From positions 1 through 60,733 of the forward strand of contig NZ_NCXO01000023.1 of NCBI RefSeq assembly GCF_002104795.1: a stretch of 60,733 nucleotides of DNA. The letters run 5' to 3'. The notes beneath the pieces were generated by a model. That model did no database searches. It was not told the DNA's origin and was given only the letters and a program-made list of their open reading frames with translations. Every line of letters starts with the position of its first letter. The stretch's first letter is position 1. Positions 1-10,113 of the stretch are shown one piece after another. The stretch is from Mycolicibacillus koreensis (GTDB lineage Bacteria > Actinomycetota > Actinomycetes > Mycobacteriales > Mycobacteriaceae). The position numbers and the translations under genes were made by a program.

Positions 1-1109
1 GTGCCGATGCAGTAGTGCGCGCCGGTGCCGCCGAACCCGACGTGCGGGTTGGGGTCGCGGGTGATGTCGAACGAGAACGGGTCGTCGAAGACCTCCTCGT
101 CGAAGTTGGCCGACCGATAGAACATCACCACCCGCTGGCCCTTCTTGATCGTCACCCCCGACAGCTCATAGTCGGTCAGCGCGGTGCGCTGGAAGCAGAT
201 CACCGGGGTGGCCCAGCGCACGATCTCGTCGGCGGCGGTCTCCGGGCGCTCCCGTTTGAACAGCTCCCACTGCTCGGGATGCTCGGCGAATGCGACCATT
301 CCGTGGCTGATCGAGTTGCGGGTGGTCTCGTTGCCGGCCACAGCCAGCATCACCACGAAGAACCCGAACTCGTCGTCGGAGAGCTTCTCGCCGTCGATGT
401 CGGCCTCCACCAGCGTGGTGACGATGTCGGCGCCGGGGTTCTTCTTTTTCTCCTCCGCCAACTGCATCGCGTAGGCGATCAACTCCATCGACGAGGCCTG
501 CGGGTCGACGTCGTCGTACTCCGGGTCCTCGCTGCCGGTCATCTCGTTGGACCAGCGGAACAGTTTGTCCCGGTCCTCCTGGGGCACGCCGAGCAGCCCG
601 GCGATCGCCTGCAGCGGCAGCTCGCACGAGATCTGTTCGACGAAGTCGCCGGACCCGGCGGCGGCCGCCTCCCGGGCGATGTTCTGAGCCCGCTCGGACA
701 GTTCGGCGCGCAGCCGCCCGATCGCCCTCGGGGTGAACCCGCGCGCGATGATGCGGCGCAGCCGGGTGTGCGCCGGCGCATCCATGTTGAGCATGACGAA
801 CCGCTGCAGTTCGATGTTCTCCCGCTTCATGTCGTTCGGGTAGCGCGGGATCACACAGTTCTCGAAGCTGGAGAACACGTCGCTGTGCAGCGAGATCTCT
901 TTGACGTCGTGGTGTTTGGTGATCGCCCAATAGCCGCCGTCGTGGAAGCCGCCGCCCTCACCGGGTGGTTGGGCGATCCAGCAGACCGGCGCGGATGCGC
1001 GCAGCGCCGCGAACGCCTCGTCGGGGATGCCCCGAAGGATGACCTCGGGGTCAAGGAAGTCGAAGCCGTCGGCGACGGCCGGACGCGCCGGCCCGGTCGT
1101 GCTGTCCAC
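1..1109 (-). CDS. CYP125-family cytochrome P450, second tandem copy (3' end outside window)
   Basis: Steroid C-26/27 monooxygenase family. Translated from the GTG at 1109 (preceded by an AGGAGGAT ribosome binding site) the frame stays open to the window edge, giving 369 residues that stop just after the haem ligand Cys (about residue 367, motif HYCIG). The I-helix motif AGNETTRN and the ExxR-region ADEIVRWA are present. It lies 28 bp downstream of the intact cyp125 on the same strand, so the two are probably one transcript. The N-terminal two thirds differ clearly from the neighbour, while the last 150 bp are almost identical. It could have a shifted substrate range (other sterols, bile-acid side chains). 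Family is certain; the exact substrate is not. Confidence 0.9.
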   Translation of the reverse strand, partial: MDSTTGPARPAVADGFDFLDPEVILRGIPDEAFAALRASAPVCWIAQPPGEGGGFHDGGYWAITKHHDVKEISLHSDVFSSFENCVIPRYPNDMKRENIELQRFVMLNMDAPAHTRLRRIIARGFTPRAIGRLRAELSERAQNIAREAAAAGSGDFVEQISCELPLQAIAGLLGVPQEDRDKLFRWSNEMTGSEDPEYDDVDPQASSMELIAYAMQLAEEKKKNPGADIVTTLVEADIDGEKLSDDEFGFFVVMLAVAGNETTRNSISHGMVAFAEHPEQWELFKRERPETAADEIVRWATPVICFQRTALTDYELSGVTIKKGQRVVMFYRSANFDEEVFDDPFSFDITRDPNPHVGFGGTGAHYCIG

Positions 1110-1137
1110 CGTTATCCTCCTGCGGTGCCCTCGGGGG

Positions 1138-2394
1138 TCAGTGCTCCACCGGGCACTTGCCGGTGTAATCCACCTGCCAGTGCTTGATCGCGTTGAGCCA
1201 GCCCGAACGCAGCCGGTCCGGCTTGGCCAGCGGCAGCAGGTCGGGCATGTGGTCGGCGATCGCCTCGAACTGCAGCTGGATGGTCATGCGCGCCAGGTGG
1301 GTGCCGATGCAGTAGTGCGCGCCGGTGCCGCCGAACCCGACGTGCGGGTTGGGGTCGCGGGTGATGTCGAACGAGAACGGGTCGTCGAAGACCTCCTCGT
1401 CGAAGTTGGCCGACCGGTAGAACATCACCACCCGCTGGCCCTTCTTGATCTTCACCCCCGACAGCTCGGTGTCCTCGGTGGCGGTGCGCTGGAACGAGGT
1501 GACCGGGGAGGCCCAGCGCACGATCTCGTCGGCGGTGGTCTCCGGGCGCTCGCGCTTGAACAGCTCCCACTGCTCGGGGAACTCCGAGAACGCCATCATG
1601 CCCTGGGTGATCGAGTTGCGGGTGGTCTCGTTGCCGGCCACCGCGAGCAGCACCACGAAGAAACCGAACTCGGCCTCGGTGAGCTTCTCACCGTCGATGT
1701 CGGCCTCGACCAGCGTCGTGACGATGTCGGCGCCGGGGTTCTTCTTCTTCTCCTCGGCCAGCTTCATCGAGTAGGCGATGATCTCCATCGAGGAGGCCTT
1801 CTCGTCGTAGTGCGCGTACTCGGCGTCGTCGTAGGAGGTCATCTGGTTGGACCACTCGAACAGCTTGCCGCGGTCCTCCTGCGGCACGCCCAGCAGCCCG
1901 GCGATGGCCTGCAGCGGCAGCTCCGCGGAGACCTGCTCGACGAAGTCGCCCGAGCCGGTGGCCAAGGCTTCCTTGGCGATGTTCTGGGCGCGCTCCTGCA
2001 GTTCCTCCCGCAGCCGGCCGATGGCGCGCGGGGTGAATCCCCGGGAGATGATGCGACGCTGCCGGGTGTGGTCCGGGGCGTCCATGTTCAGCAGCACCAC
2101 GTTCTGCAGGTCGATGTTCTCCCGCGGGATGTCGTCGGTGAACCGCGGGATGGCGGTGTTGACCGCGCTGGAGAACACGTCGCTGCGCAGCGAGACCTCT
2201 TTGACGTCCTTGTGCTTGGTGATGGCCCAGTAGCCGCCGTCGTTGAAGCCACCGGACTTGCCGTCCGGCTGCTCGATCCAGGTGATCGGCGAGTTCTTCC
2301 GCAGTTCGGCGAGCTCCTCGTGGGGGATCCGCTCGGCGTAGATGTCCGGGTCGGTCAGGTCGACGGGACAGCTGGGGCTGGGCTGAGATGACAC
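1138..2394 (-). CDS. cyp125: Steroid C26/27 monooxygenase CYP125
   Basis: Orthologue of Rv3545c: oxidises the terminal methyl of the cholesterol side chain to the C26/27 acid, starting side-chain removal. 418 residues from a GTG at 2394, chosen because AAGGAG lies 7 nt upstream; a TTG at 2415 would add 7 residues but lacks a site. Visible: I-helix AGNETTRN, ADEIVRWASP, haem-binding GGTGAHYCIG with Cys near residue 362. It is divergent from fadA5, and a KstR-like operator half a helical turn from the start predicts cholesterol induction. The redox partners (ferredoxin/reductase) are not next to it. Confidence 0.95.
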   Translation of the reverse strand: MSSQPSPSCPVDLTDPDIYAERIPHEELAELRKNSPITWIEQPDGKSGGFNDGGYWAITKHKDVKEVSLRSDVFSSAVNTAIPRFTDDIPRENIDLQNVVLLNMDAPDHTRQRRIISRGFTPRAIGRLREELQERAQNIAKEALATGSGDFVEQVSAELPLQAIAGLLGVPQEDRGKLFEWSNQMTSYDDAEYAHYDEKASSMEIIAYSMKLAEEKKKNPGADIVTTLVEADIDGEKLTEAEFGFFVVLLAVAGNETTRNSITQGMMAFSEFPEQWELFKRERPETTADEIVRWASPVTSFQRTATEDTELSGVKIKKGQRVVMFYRSANFDEEVFDDPFSFDITRDPNPHVGFGGTGAHYCIGTHLARMTIQLQFEAIADHMPDLLPLAKPDRLRSGWLNAIKHWQVDYTGKCPVEH

Positions 2395-2410
2395 AGGTGC
2401 ACTCCTTGAT

Positions 2411-2424
2411 GACAACGTGTTCTA
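2411..2424. promoter_or_regulatory. KstR operator candidate, cyp125 side
   Basis: GACAACGTGTTCTA fits the KstR consensus TnnAACnnGTTnnA except for the first T. It sits just upstream of the cyp125 start, where binding would block its promoter. The match to the known consensus is direct; binding is inferred. Confidence 0.7.
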
Positions 2425-2489
2425 GTGCCAGTAAAACATGCCTTCACCCCGGATAAAAGGCGTCGACACATCCGCGCTTGTCAGCGTAA

Positions 2490-2501
2490 TGAAACGTGTT
2501 C

Positions 2502-2503
<2 letters not shown>
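2490..2503. promoter_or_regulatory. KstR operator, fadA5 side
   Basis: TGAAACGTGTTCTA is a full match to TnnAACnnGTTnnA. Its last two bases are the first two of the putative -10 TAGCCT of fadA5, so repressor and RNA polymerase would compete directly. Confidence 0.8.
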
Positions 2504-3665
<1,162 letters not shown>

Positions 3666-3667
3666 CG

Positions 3668-4550
<883 letters not shown>

Positions 4551-4647
4551 CGACCAGCACGACGTGGCACCAAAGCGACCGAGCCCGAGCGGGCAGCCAC
4601 AAGACGCCGATCGTCACGATTCCTCCGACGCTCAGATCGCTGACCGG

Positions 4648-4843
4648 ATGGCGCGAGTCGGTCTCGTCGATGACAACGGAAGGAACGCGTGGCACGCGAT
4701 CGACGCCGGAGAGCCCTCCATCCCCGAGGCCCGTGCGTTCGGCGAGGTCTTCCCGACCGAGATCACCGTACGGGACCGAAATCATCGACCGCACCACCGA
4801 TGTCGACGTCGATGTCGATTTCAAATGGCCGTGGGAGAAGTAG
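4648..4843 (+). pseudogene. Remnant of an unrecognised ORF, one frame break
   Basis: From an ATG at 4648 the reading MARVGLVDDNGRN...GEVFPTEIT runs to about 4765. The sense then continues one frame over as YGTEIIDR...FKWPWEK to TAG 4841-4843, whose G is shared with the GTG of the next gene. Neither frame alone gives a sensible protein. The DNA is less GC-rich than the flanks. It resembles the 3' part of a larger secreted or export-associated gene, but I do not recognise a family. The shift may be a real mutation or a sequencing indel. Confidence 0.4.
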
Positions 4844-5545
4844 TGCGGCACCTACGCGTCTTCGGCTTGCTCTTCATCGGCGTGGCACTGATGACCCTGA
4901 CGGGTTGTACTGGAAACGATCCCGATACCAATGTGTCGGAACTCATGGACTCCATTGACAGCTTCACCCTATTCGCGACTGGATGCCGAAGGCCTCCAAC
5001 AGATCGCGGACACCCGGATCATCAAGTTCGACCTGCACTCCGGAACCGTGAGATTGGCCGACGTCGGGTTCGACGCCGACGACGCGCTCGCCATCGGCGA
5101 CCCGCGAGCACCGGAGAAACTTCTCGTCCTCGACGGCCCACACTGCCGCGAGGTCCTGCGCACCCGCACCCTGTTCATCACCGCCGACCGTTTTGCGGGC
5201 ACCCTCGACGACATCGCCTTCTGGCGCTCGGTCGACACCCTCGACGACGCCATCACCGAAGTCCGCGACGGCATCGACCGCTTCGGCTACAACAAAGACA
5301 ACGTCGAGGAATGGGTCAAAGGCGTCACCAAACACCGTGACGACGAATACCGGCAAGTTGTCTCCACCGGTGTGGGGCGCTGCGGGTTGATCACCAGCGT
5401 CGAGGTCAACTACAAAAAAGACCGACCGGTCGTCCTGCAGTACTACGTCTACATTCAGGCCGCCGACTACGACCCCGCCAACCTCGAATCCATCCGCACC
5501 ACCGGACGAGCCCTGGCCCAACTCCCCCCGACAGCGCGAAAATAG
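4843..5545 (+). pseudogene. Lipoprotein gene with frameshift
   Basis: A GTG at 4843 begins a signal peptide with lipobox LTGC (Cys near residue 22) and continues to about 4960 (...SIDSFTL). The downstream coding sense is in the next frame (SRLDAEGLQQIAD... to the stop at 5545; the longest open stretch there starts at 4931). One inserted base or two lost bases near 4960-4975 would explain it. The C-terminal part is about 190 residues of an unknown, probably extracellular domain rich in Asp/Val with three Cys. Base composition is atypical. It may be functional if the shift is a sequencing error. Confidence 0.55.
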
Positions 5546-5638
5546 CCGATATCACCGGCGGTGACGGCTGGTTATGCTGACATCCCAGCCACTTTCGAGC
5601 CGTCAAGGACGCCGGCCGACCCGACGAGGGGGCCCCGA

Positions 5639-7537
5639 GTGCGTCGAGCAGCCCACAGCATCGTCGCAGCAGCACTGCTGGCCGGATGCGCCCCAGCGGA
5701 ATCCCCGCCGGCGACGCCCCCGGAAGCGGGGCTGACGGCGTTCCTGCCCAGTCTGGCCGACTATCCGTGGACCGGCTGGAACATCGTGCAGCAGATCGGT
5801 TCGGCCTCAGACACCGACACAGTCCCCGAGCGCACCGCCGAACCGGCCGACTGTGCGCGGGCGCCGTTCGCCGAGCCCGGCCGCATCGCCGCCCGCGCGG
5901 TCGCCCGGCACACCAGCTTGGGCCCCACCGGGTTCGGCGGCGAAGCGTCCGTCGTCCTGTTCGATCCGCAGGCCTCGCGCGACCTCATCGCCGACACCCG
6001 CGCCTGGGCGCAGCGCTGCGCCGACTACGTCGAGTGGTACGGCGCCTCAGGCGAGGACCGCGGCCCGGGGATGCCGACGTCGGTCAGCGTCCTGGCGCCG
6101 CACCGCATCGCCGGCGTCGACGTGCTGCGCCTGCTTTTCACCGACAACCGGGAGCGGCGGTTCCAGCCCGAAGGGTCGCGGGAGAGCGTGGTGTACCTGG
6201 CCCGAGTAGGTGACGTCGTGGTGGGTGGACGCCGCCACGACAGCGGTTCGGTGCTCGACGACGTATTCGCCGCCACGCTGCGACGCCTGACCGAGAATCG
6301 TCCCGCGCCGCGCCCGCTGGCCGACACCGCCGGCACCGCGGATCTGCGCGGGTACTCCGACGCCGACCTCAGCCGGCTCCTGCCTGTCGCCGCCGACCTA
6401 CCGGCCGGCTGGAGCGTCGGCCACACCTCCCCGACCGTCGCGGCCCGGATCGACGACTACGGCCCCGAGGGCCGGACCGATCCGCCTGACTGCGCCACCA
6501 TCCCGTTCCTCAACGAGCGCGCACCCCGCGCCGACATCGGTCGCGATTTCCGTAAGATCGCCACCGCCGAAGCACGATCCGAGGCCCCCGTCGGTCTGCC
6601 GGGCGGCCTCGACCAGTGGCAGTCCACGGCCCGGCAGGTCCGGCTCAACATCGAGGACCCAGCCGTCGACGTGATCGAGGCGACGAAGCGCTGGGCACAG
6701 CAGTGCGCGACCTACCGCGGTGTCGACGAGAGGGCCTCAGACGGGTCGGTCGATCTGGTGGCGACGACGGTGGCCGGGCACGAGGCGTACGCGATCCACC
6801 TGAAGCGCTCCCTGCCGACGAACTTCGATTTCTGGACGATCCTCACCCGGGTACGCGGCGTCCTGGTCACCGCGCTCTCCCCTTCGGAGGAGCCGGGAGA
6901 GTTGTTGCGCGCCACCGTGGAACACCTTCGGGACGCCTCGTTCGACACCGCGCCCGCCCCACTGGACTATCACCGGTATCCGGGGCCCTCCCGCGTCCCC
7001 TTCGACGATCCACCCGGGGAGATGCCGCTACGTGAACCCTCGGCCGAGGAGGCCCGGAAGCTGGCAGAGGTCACCGAAGGGACGATCGTCGACGCCGAGC
7101 GCTACCACGTCGGCGGCTACCTGCCGGGTGACCCGGCGACGCGGACCCCGGACTATCTGCACTTCCGCTCACCGACCGGGTCCATCGTCTGCACCTGGCG
7201 GAAATACTCGCTGTTCTGCGACGTCCCGGCGGGGACATACCCGCGAACACCGAAACCGCCCGGCCACGAAGATGATTGGCGTGATTCGGTGGTCAACTTC
7301 GGCTGGGAACGCGTCGTCAACGGGGTGGTCGCCGAGGACCCGCCCATCTACGCGGAGTCGGAGGTACTGCCCTACGGGTCGACCATCTGGCTCGAGGACG
7401 GGCCCGACCCCACCGCGTGCCGGATGGAGCGCGACGGCCTCACCTGCGTCGCCGGCGGCACCAGGCCAGTCGGGATGCACCTGAGCCGTGACGATCTGAC
7501 CCCGCTGCGGGTCACCGGTGACCCACCGTCCCGGTGA
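5639..7537 (+). CDS. Large lipoprotein with two similar sensor-like modules and a DUF6636-like tail
   Basis: 632 residues from the GTG at 5639, chosen because it places a signal peptide with lipobox LLAGC (Cys17) at the N terminus; a longer open frame from 5561 lacks this. Residues about 30-225 and 240-440 look like two copies of one module: each has a short hydrophobic start, a Cys-Ala acidic-pocket pattern (PADCARAPF / PPDCATIPF), and later a WAQxCAxY motif (WAQRCADY / WAQQCATY) before a beta-rich end. This resembles the PknH-like extracellular sensor fold. Residues about 505-610 contain SPTGSIVCTW, like DUF6636 secreted proteins. Ligand unknown. It is absent from this position in M. tuberculosis. 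Confidence 0.75.
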   Translation: MRRAAHSIVAAALLAGCAPAESPPATPPEAGLTAFLPSLADYPWTGWNIVQQIGSASDTDTVPERTAEPADCARAPFAEPGRIAARAVARHTSLGPTGFGGEASVVLFDPQASRDLIADTRAWAQRCADYVEWYGASGEDRGPGMPTSVSVLAPHRIAGVDVLRLLFTDNRERRFQPEGSRESVVYLARVGDVVVGGRRHDSGSVLDDVFAATLRRLTENRPAPRPLADTAGTADLRGYSDADLSRLLPVAADLPAGWSVGHTSPTVAARIDDYGPEGRTDPPDCATIPFLNERAPRADIGRDFRKIATAEARSEAPVGLPGGLDQWQSTARQVRLNIEDPAVDVIEATKRWAQQCATYRGVDERASDGSVDLVATTVAGHEAYAIHLKRSLPTNFDFWTILTRVRGVLVTALSPSEEPGELLRATVEHLRDASFDTAPAPLDYHRYPGPSRVPFDDPPGEMPLREPSAEEARKLAEVTEGTIVDAERYHVGGYLPGDPATRTPDYLHFRSPTGSIVCTWRKYSLFCDVPAGTYPRTPKPPGHEDDWRDSVVNFGWERVVNGVVAEDPPIYAESEVLPYGSTIWLEDGPDPTACRMERDGLTCVAGGTRPVGMHLSRDDLTPLRVTGDPPSR

Positions 7538-7559
7538 TGCGCGGCGTCACCGGCGCCGC

Positions 7560-8468
7560 TCAGGCCGAGCCGTACACCGGCACGCCGGCGCGGGCCTTGC
7601 CCAGCAGGTCGGTGACCACGGGGCCGAGTTCGGCCGGGTCCCAGCGCGCTCCCTTGTTCACCTGCGGGCCGTGCGCCCAGCCCTCGGCGACCCGGATGAG
7701 CCCGCCCTCGACCTCGAACACCTGGCCGGTGACGTCGCGGGACTGCGCACTGCCGAGCCAGACGACCAGCGGCGAGACATTCTCCGGGGCCATCGCGTCG
7801 AAGTCGGCCTCCTGGGTGGCCATCATGTCGGCGAAGACGGTCTCGGTCATCCGGGTGCGCGCCGCCGGCGCGATCGCGTTGACGGTCACCCCGTAGCGGC
7901 CCAACTCCGCCGAGGCCACCAGGGTGAGCGCGGAGATCCCGGCCTTGGCCGCCGAGTAGTTGGCCTGCCCGACGCTGCCCTGCAGGCCGGCGCCGGAGGT
8001 GGTGTTGATGATGCGGGCATCGACGCTGTTGCCCTCCTTGGCCTGGGCGCGCCAGTAGGCGGCGGCGTGGCGCATGGTGGCGAAATGCCCCTTGAGGTGC
8101 ACGGCGATGACGGCGTCGAACTCCTCTTCGCTGGTGTTGGCCAGCATCCGGTCGCGCACGATGCCGGCGTTGTTGACCAGCACGTCCAGCCCACCGAACC
8201 CGTCGACCGCGGCCCGGATCAGCTGCTCGGCCTGCTGCCAGTCGGCGACGTTGGAGCCGTTGGCGATCGCCTCACCGCCGGCGGCGACGATCTCCTCGAC
8301 CACGTTCTGCGCGGCGCTGCCGCCACCGGCCGGGGAGCCGTCGAGGCCCACACCGATGTCGTTGACCACGACGCGTGCGCCTTCGGCGGCGAACGCCAGC
8401 GCGTGGGCGCGGCCGATGCCGCCGCCGGCGCCGGTGACGATGACCACGCGGCCGTCGAGAAGTCCCAT
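7560..8468 (-). CDS. Short-chain dehydrogenase, Rv3548c orthologue
   Basis: 302-residue SDR with NAD(P)-binding TGAGGGIG near the N terminus, NNAG, and catalytic Tyr/Lys in YSAAKAG; the C-terminal extension of about 60 residues is typical of the larger HSD-like members. It lies with Rv3549c-like and divergent from echA20-ipdABC around a KstR2 operator, so it belongs to C/D-ring (HIP) catabolism. The precise hydroxy/keto substrate is not known to me. Confidence 0.9.
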   Translation of the reverse strand: MGLLDGRVVIVTGAGGGIGRAHALAFAAEGARVVVNDIGVGLDGSPAGGGSAAQNVVEEIVAAGGEAIANGSNVADWQQAEQLIRAAVDGFGGLDVLVNNAGIVRDRMLANTSEEEFDAVIAVHLKGHFATMRHAAAYWRAQAKEGNSVDARIINTTSGAGLQGSVGQANYSAAKAGISALTLVASAELGRYGVTVNAIAPAARTRMTETVFADMMATQEADFDAMAPENVSPLVVWLGSAQSRDVTGQVFEVEGGLIRVAEGWAHGPQVNKGARWDPAELGPVVTDLLGKARAGVPVYGSA

Positions 8469-8512
8469 GTGTTGTCTCCTTAGTTACCGAGGGCGGGATT
8501 ACTTGTTGGCGA

Positions 8513-9289
8513 TTACTTGTTGGCGCTCGAGGCGTCGAGGTAGGCCGGCGGCTCCCCGCCGCCGTGCACCGCCAGGGCGGCGCCGCTGACGTAGGACGCC
8601 AGCGGTGAGCTCAGATAGGCGGCGGCCCAGCCGACGTCGGCGGGGGTGGCCAGCCGGCCCAGCGGCACGGTGGCGGCCACCGCGGCCACCGAGTCGGCGT
8701 CGCCGTAGAACAGTTCGGACTGCTCGGTCTCGACCATCCCGACGATCACCGAGTTGACCCGCACCTTCGGCGCCCACTCCACCGCCAGCGAGGTCGTCAG
8801 GTTGTCCACCCCGGCCTTGGCCGCGCCGTAGGCCGCGGTGCCCGGCGACGGCCGGTGGGCCGACACGCTGGAGATGTTGACGATCGTCCCGCCGCCGTCC
8901 TGGGTCTGCATCACCGCGTTGGCGTGCTGGGCCACCGACAGCGGGCCGAGCAGGTTCAACTCGACGATCTTGCGGGAGAAGTTCGCCGAGGCGTCGGCGG
9001 CCAGCGCGTAGGGCGAGCCGCCGGCGTTGTTGACCACCGCGTCGAGGCGGCCGTGCCGTTCGGCGATCGCGGTGATCATCGCGGCCACCGCGGCGTCGTC
9101 GCGCACGTCGCAGGCGTGGAACTCGTGCGGCAGGCCGTCCACCGGCCGGCGCGCACAGGTCACCACGGTCGCGCCCTGCTCGGCGAAGACCGCCGAGATA
9201 CCGGCGCCGACACCGCGCACCCCGCCGGTCACCAGCACCACCCGGCCGCGCAGGCCGAGGTTGATCGCGTCTACACCAGGATCAGCCAC
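8513..9289 (-). CDS. Short-chain dehydrogenase, Rv3549c orthologue
   Basis: 258 residues from a GTG at 9289. Cofactor motif TGGVRGVGAG, NNAGG and catalytic YGAAKAG are present. It ends PAYLDASSANK; the stop lies 44 bp before the next SDR, which has its own ribosome binding site. The first gene of the leftward KstR2-controlled unit, it starts 6 nt after a TACGCT -10 that abuts the KstR2 operator. Probable oxidoreductase of the HIP-CoA pathway. Confidence 0.9.
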   Translation of the reverse strand: MADPGVDAINLGLRGRVVLVTGGVRGVGAGISAVFAEQGATVVTCARRPVDGLPHEFHACDVRDDAAVAAMITAIAERHGRLDAVVNNAGGSPYALAADASANFSRKIVELNLLGPLSVAQHANAVMQTQDGGGTIVNISSVSAHRPSPGTAAYGAAKAGVDNLTTSLAVEWAPKVRVNSVIVGMVETEQSELFYGDADSVAAVAATVPLGRLATPADVGWAAAYLSSPLASYVSGAALAVHGGGEPPAYLDASSANK

Positions 9290-9295
9290 TGTGCT

Positions 9296-9301
9296 AGCGT
9301 A
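9296..9301 (-). promoter_or_regulatory. -10 element, leaderless promoter of the Rv3549c-like gene
   Basis: On the minus strand TACGCT is followed by 6 nt and then GTG. The KstR2 operator starts 3 bp upstream of it, so binding would cover the promoter. Confidence 0.45.
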
Positions 9302-9304
9302 CCA

Positions 9305-9318
9305 AGCAAGTGCTTGCT
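9305..9318. promoter_or_regulatory. KstR2 operator between Rv3549c-like and echA20
   Basis: AGCAAGTGCTTGCT is a perfect match to the KstR2 consensus AnCAAGnnCTTGnT and a perfect palindrome. It is framed by GTACC (9299) and GGTAC (9321), which lengthens the dyad. It serves both divergent operons; HIP-CoA is the known inducer ligand of KstR2. Confidence 0.9.
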
Positions 9319-9357
9319 CAGGTACTCGTGCCCCGAGAATCGATTAGGGAAATCCAG

Positions 9358-10113
9358 ATGCCGATCACATCCACCACCGTCGAACCGGGCATCGTCGCGG
9401 TCACCGTCGACTACCCCCCGGTCAACGCGATCCCGTCGGCCGGCTGGTTCGAGCTGGCCGAGGCGATCACCGCCGCCGGCGCCGACATGGCCACCCACGC
9501 GGTGATCCTGCGCGCGGAGGGCCGCGGGTTCAACGCCGGGGTCGACATCAAGGAGATGCAGAACACCGACGGCTTCACCGCGCTGATCGACGCCAACCGC
9601 GGCTGCTTCGCCGCGTTCAAGGCGGTCTACGAGTGCGCGGTGCCGGTCATCGCCGCGGTCAACGGATTCTGCGTCGGCGGGGGCATCGGGCTGGTCGGCA
9701 ACGCCGACGTCATCGTGGCCTCCGACGACGCGAAGTTCGGGCTGCCGGAGGTCGAGCGCGGCGCCCTGGGCGCGGCCACCCACCTGTCCCGGCTGGTGCC
9801 CCAGCACATGATGCGCCGGCTGTTCTACACCGCCGCGACCGTCGACGCGGCCACCTTGGCCCACTACGGCTCGGTGCACGAGGTGGTGGCCCGCGAGGAT
9901 CTCGACGAGGCCGCGCTGCGGGTGGCCCGCGACATCGCCGCCAAGGACACCCGGGTGATCCGGGCGGCCAAGGAGGCGCTGAACCTCATCGACGTGCAGA
10001 AGGTCAACTCCAGTTACCGCATGGAACAGGGCTTCACCTTCGAGCTCAACCTGTCCGGCGTGGCCGACGAGCACCGCGACGAGTTCGCCGGGACCGAGAA
10101 GGGGAAGAAGTAG
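9358..10113 (+). CDS. echA20: Enoyl-CoA hydratase-family D-ring hydrolase EchA20
   Basis: Crotonase-fold enzyme (Rv3550 orthologue) reported to open the last steroid D ring of an indenone-CoA intermediate before IpdAB opens ring C. 251 residues from ATG 9358; upstream in-frame codons would run through the operator. Oxyanion-hole motifs RGFNAGVDIKEM and NGFCVGGGIGL are clear. It overlaps ipdA by one base (TAGTG), and all four genes of the run are tightly packed. Confidence 0.92.
   Translation: MPITSTTVEPGIVAVTVDYPPVNAIPSAGWFELAEAITAAGADMATHAVILRAEGRGFNAGVDIKEMQNTDGFTALIDANRGCFAAFKAVYECAVPVIAAVNGFCVGGGIGLVGNADVIVASDDAKFGLPEVERGALGAATHLSRLVPQHMMRRLFYTAATVDAATLAHYGSVHEVVAREDLDEAALRVARDIAAKDTRVIRAAKEALNLIDVQKVNSSYRMEQGFTFELNLSGVADEHRDEFAGTEKGKK

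Noticed and set aside
15..2391. Two long plus-strand frames with repeated sequence
   Set aside because: They are the antisense of the duplicated CYP125 genes, and their similarity merely mirrors that duplication.
4551..5545. Insertion sequence
   Set aside because: No transposase-like residues, terminal inverted repeats or target duplication could be found.
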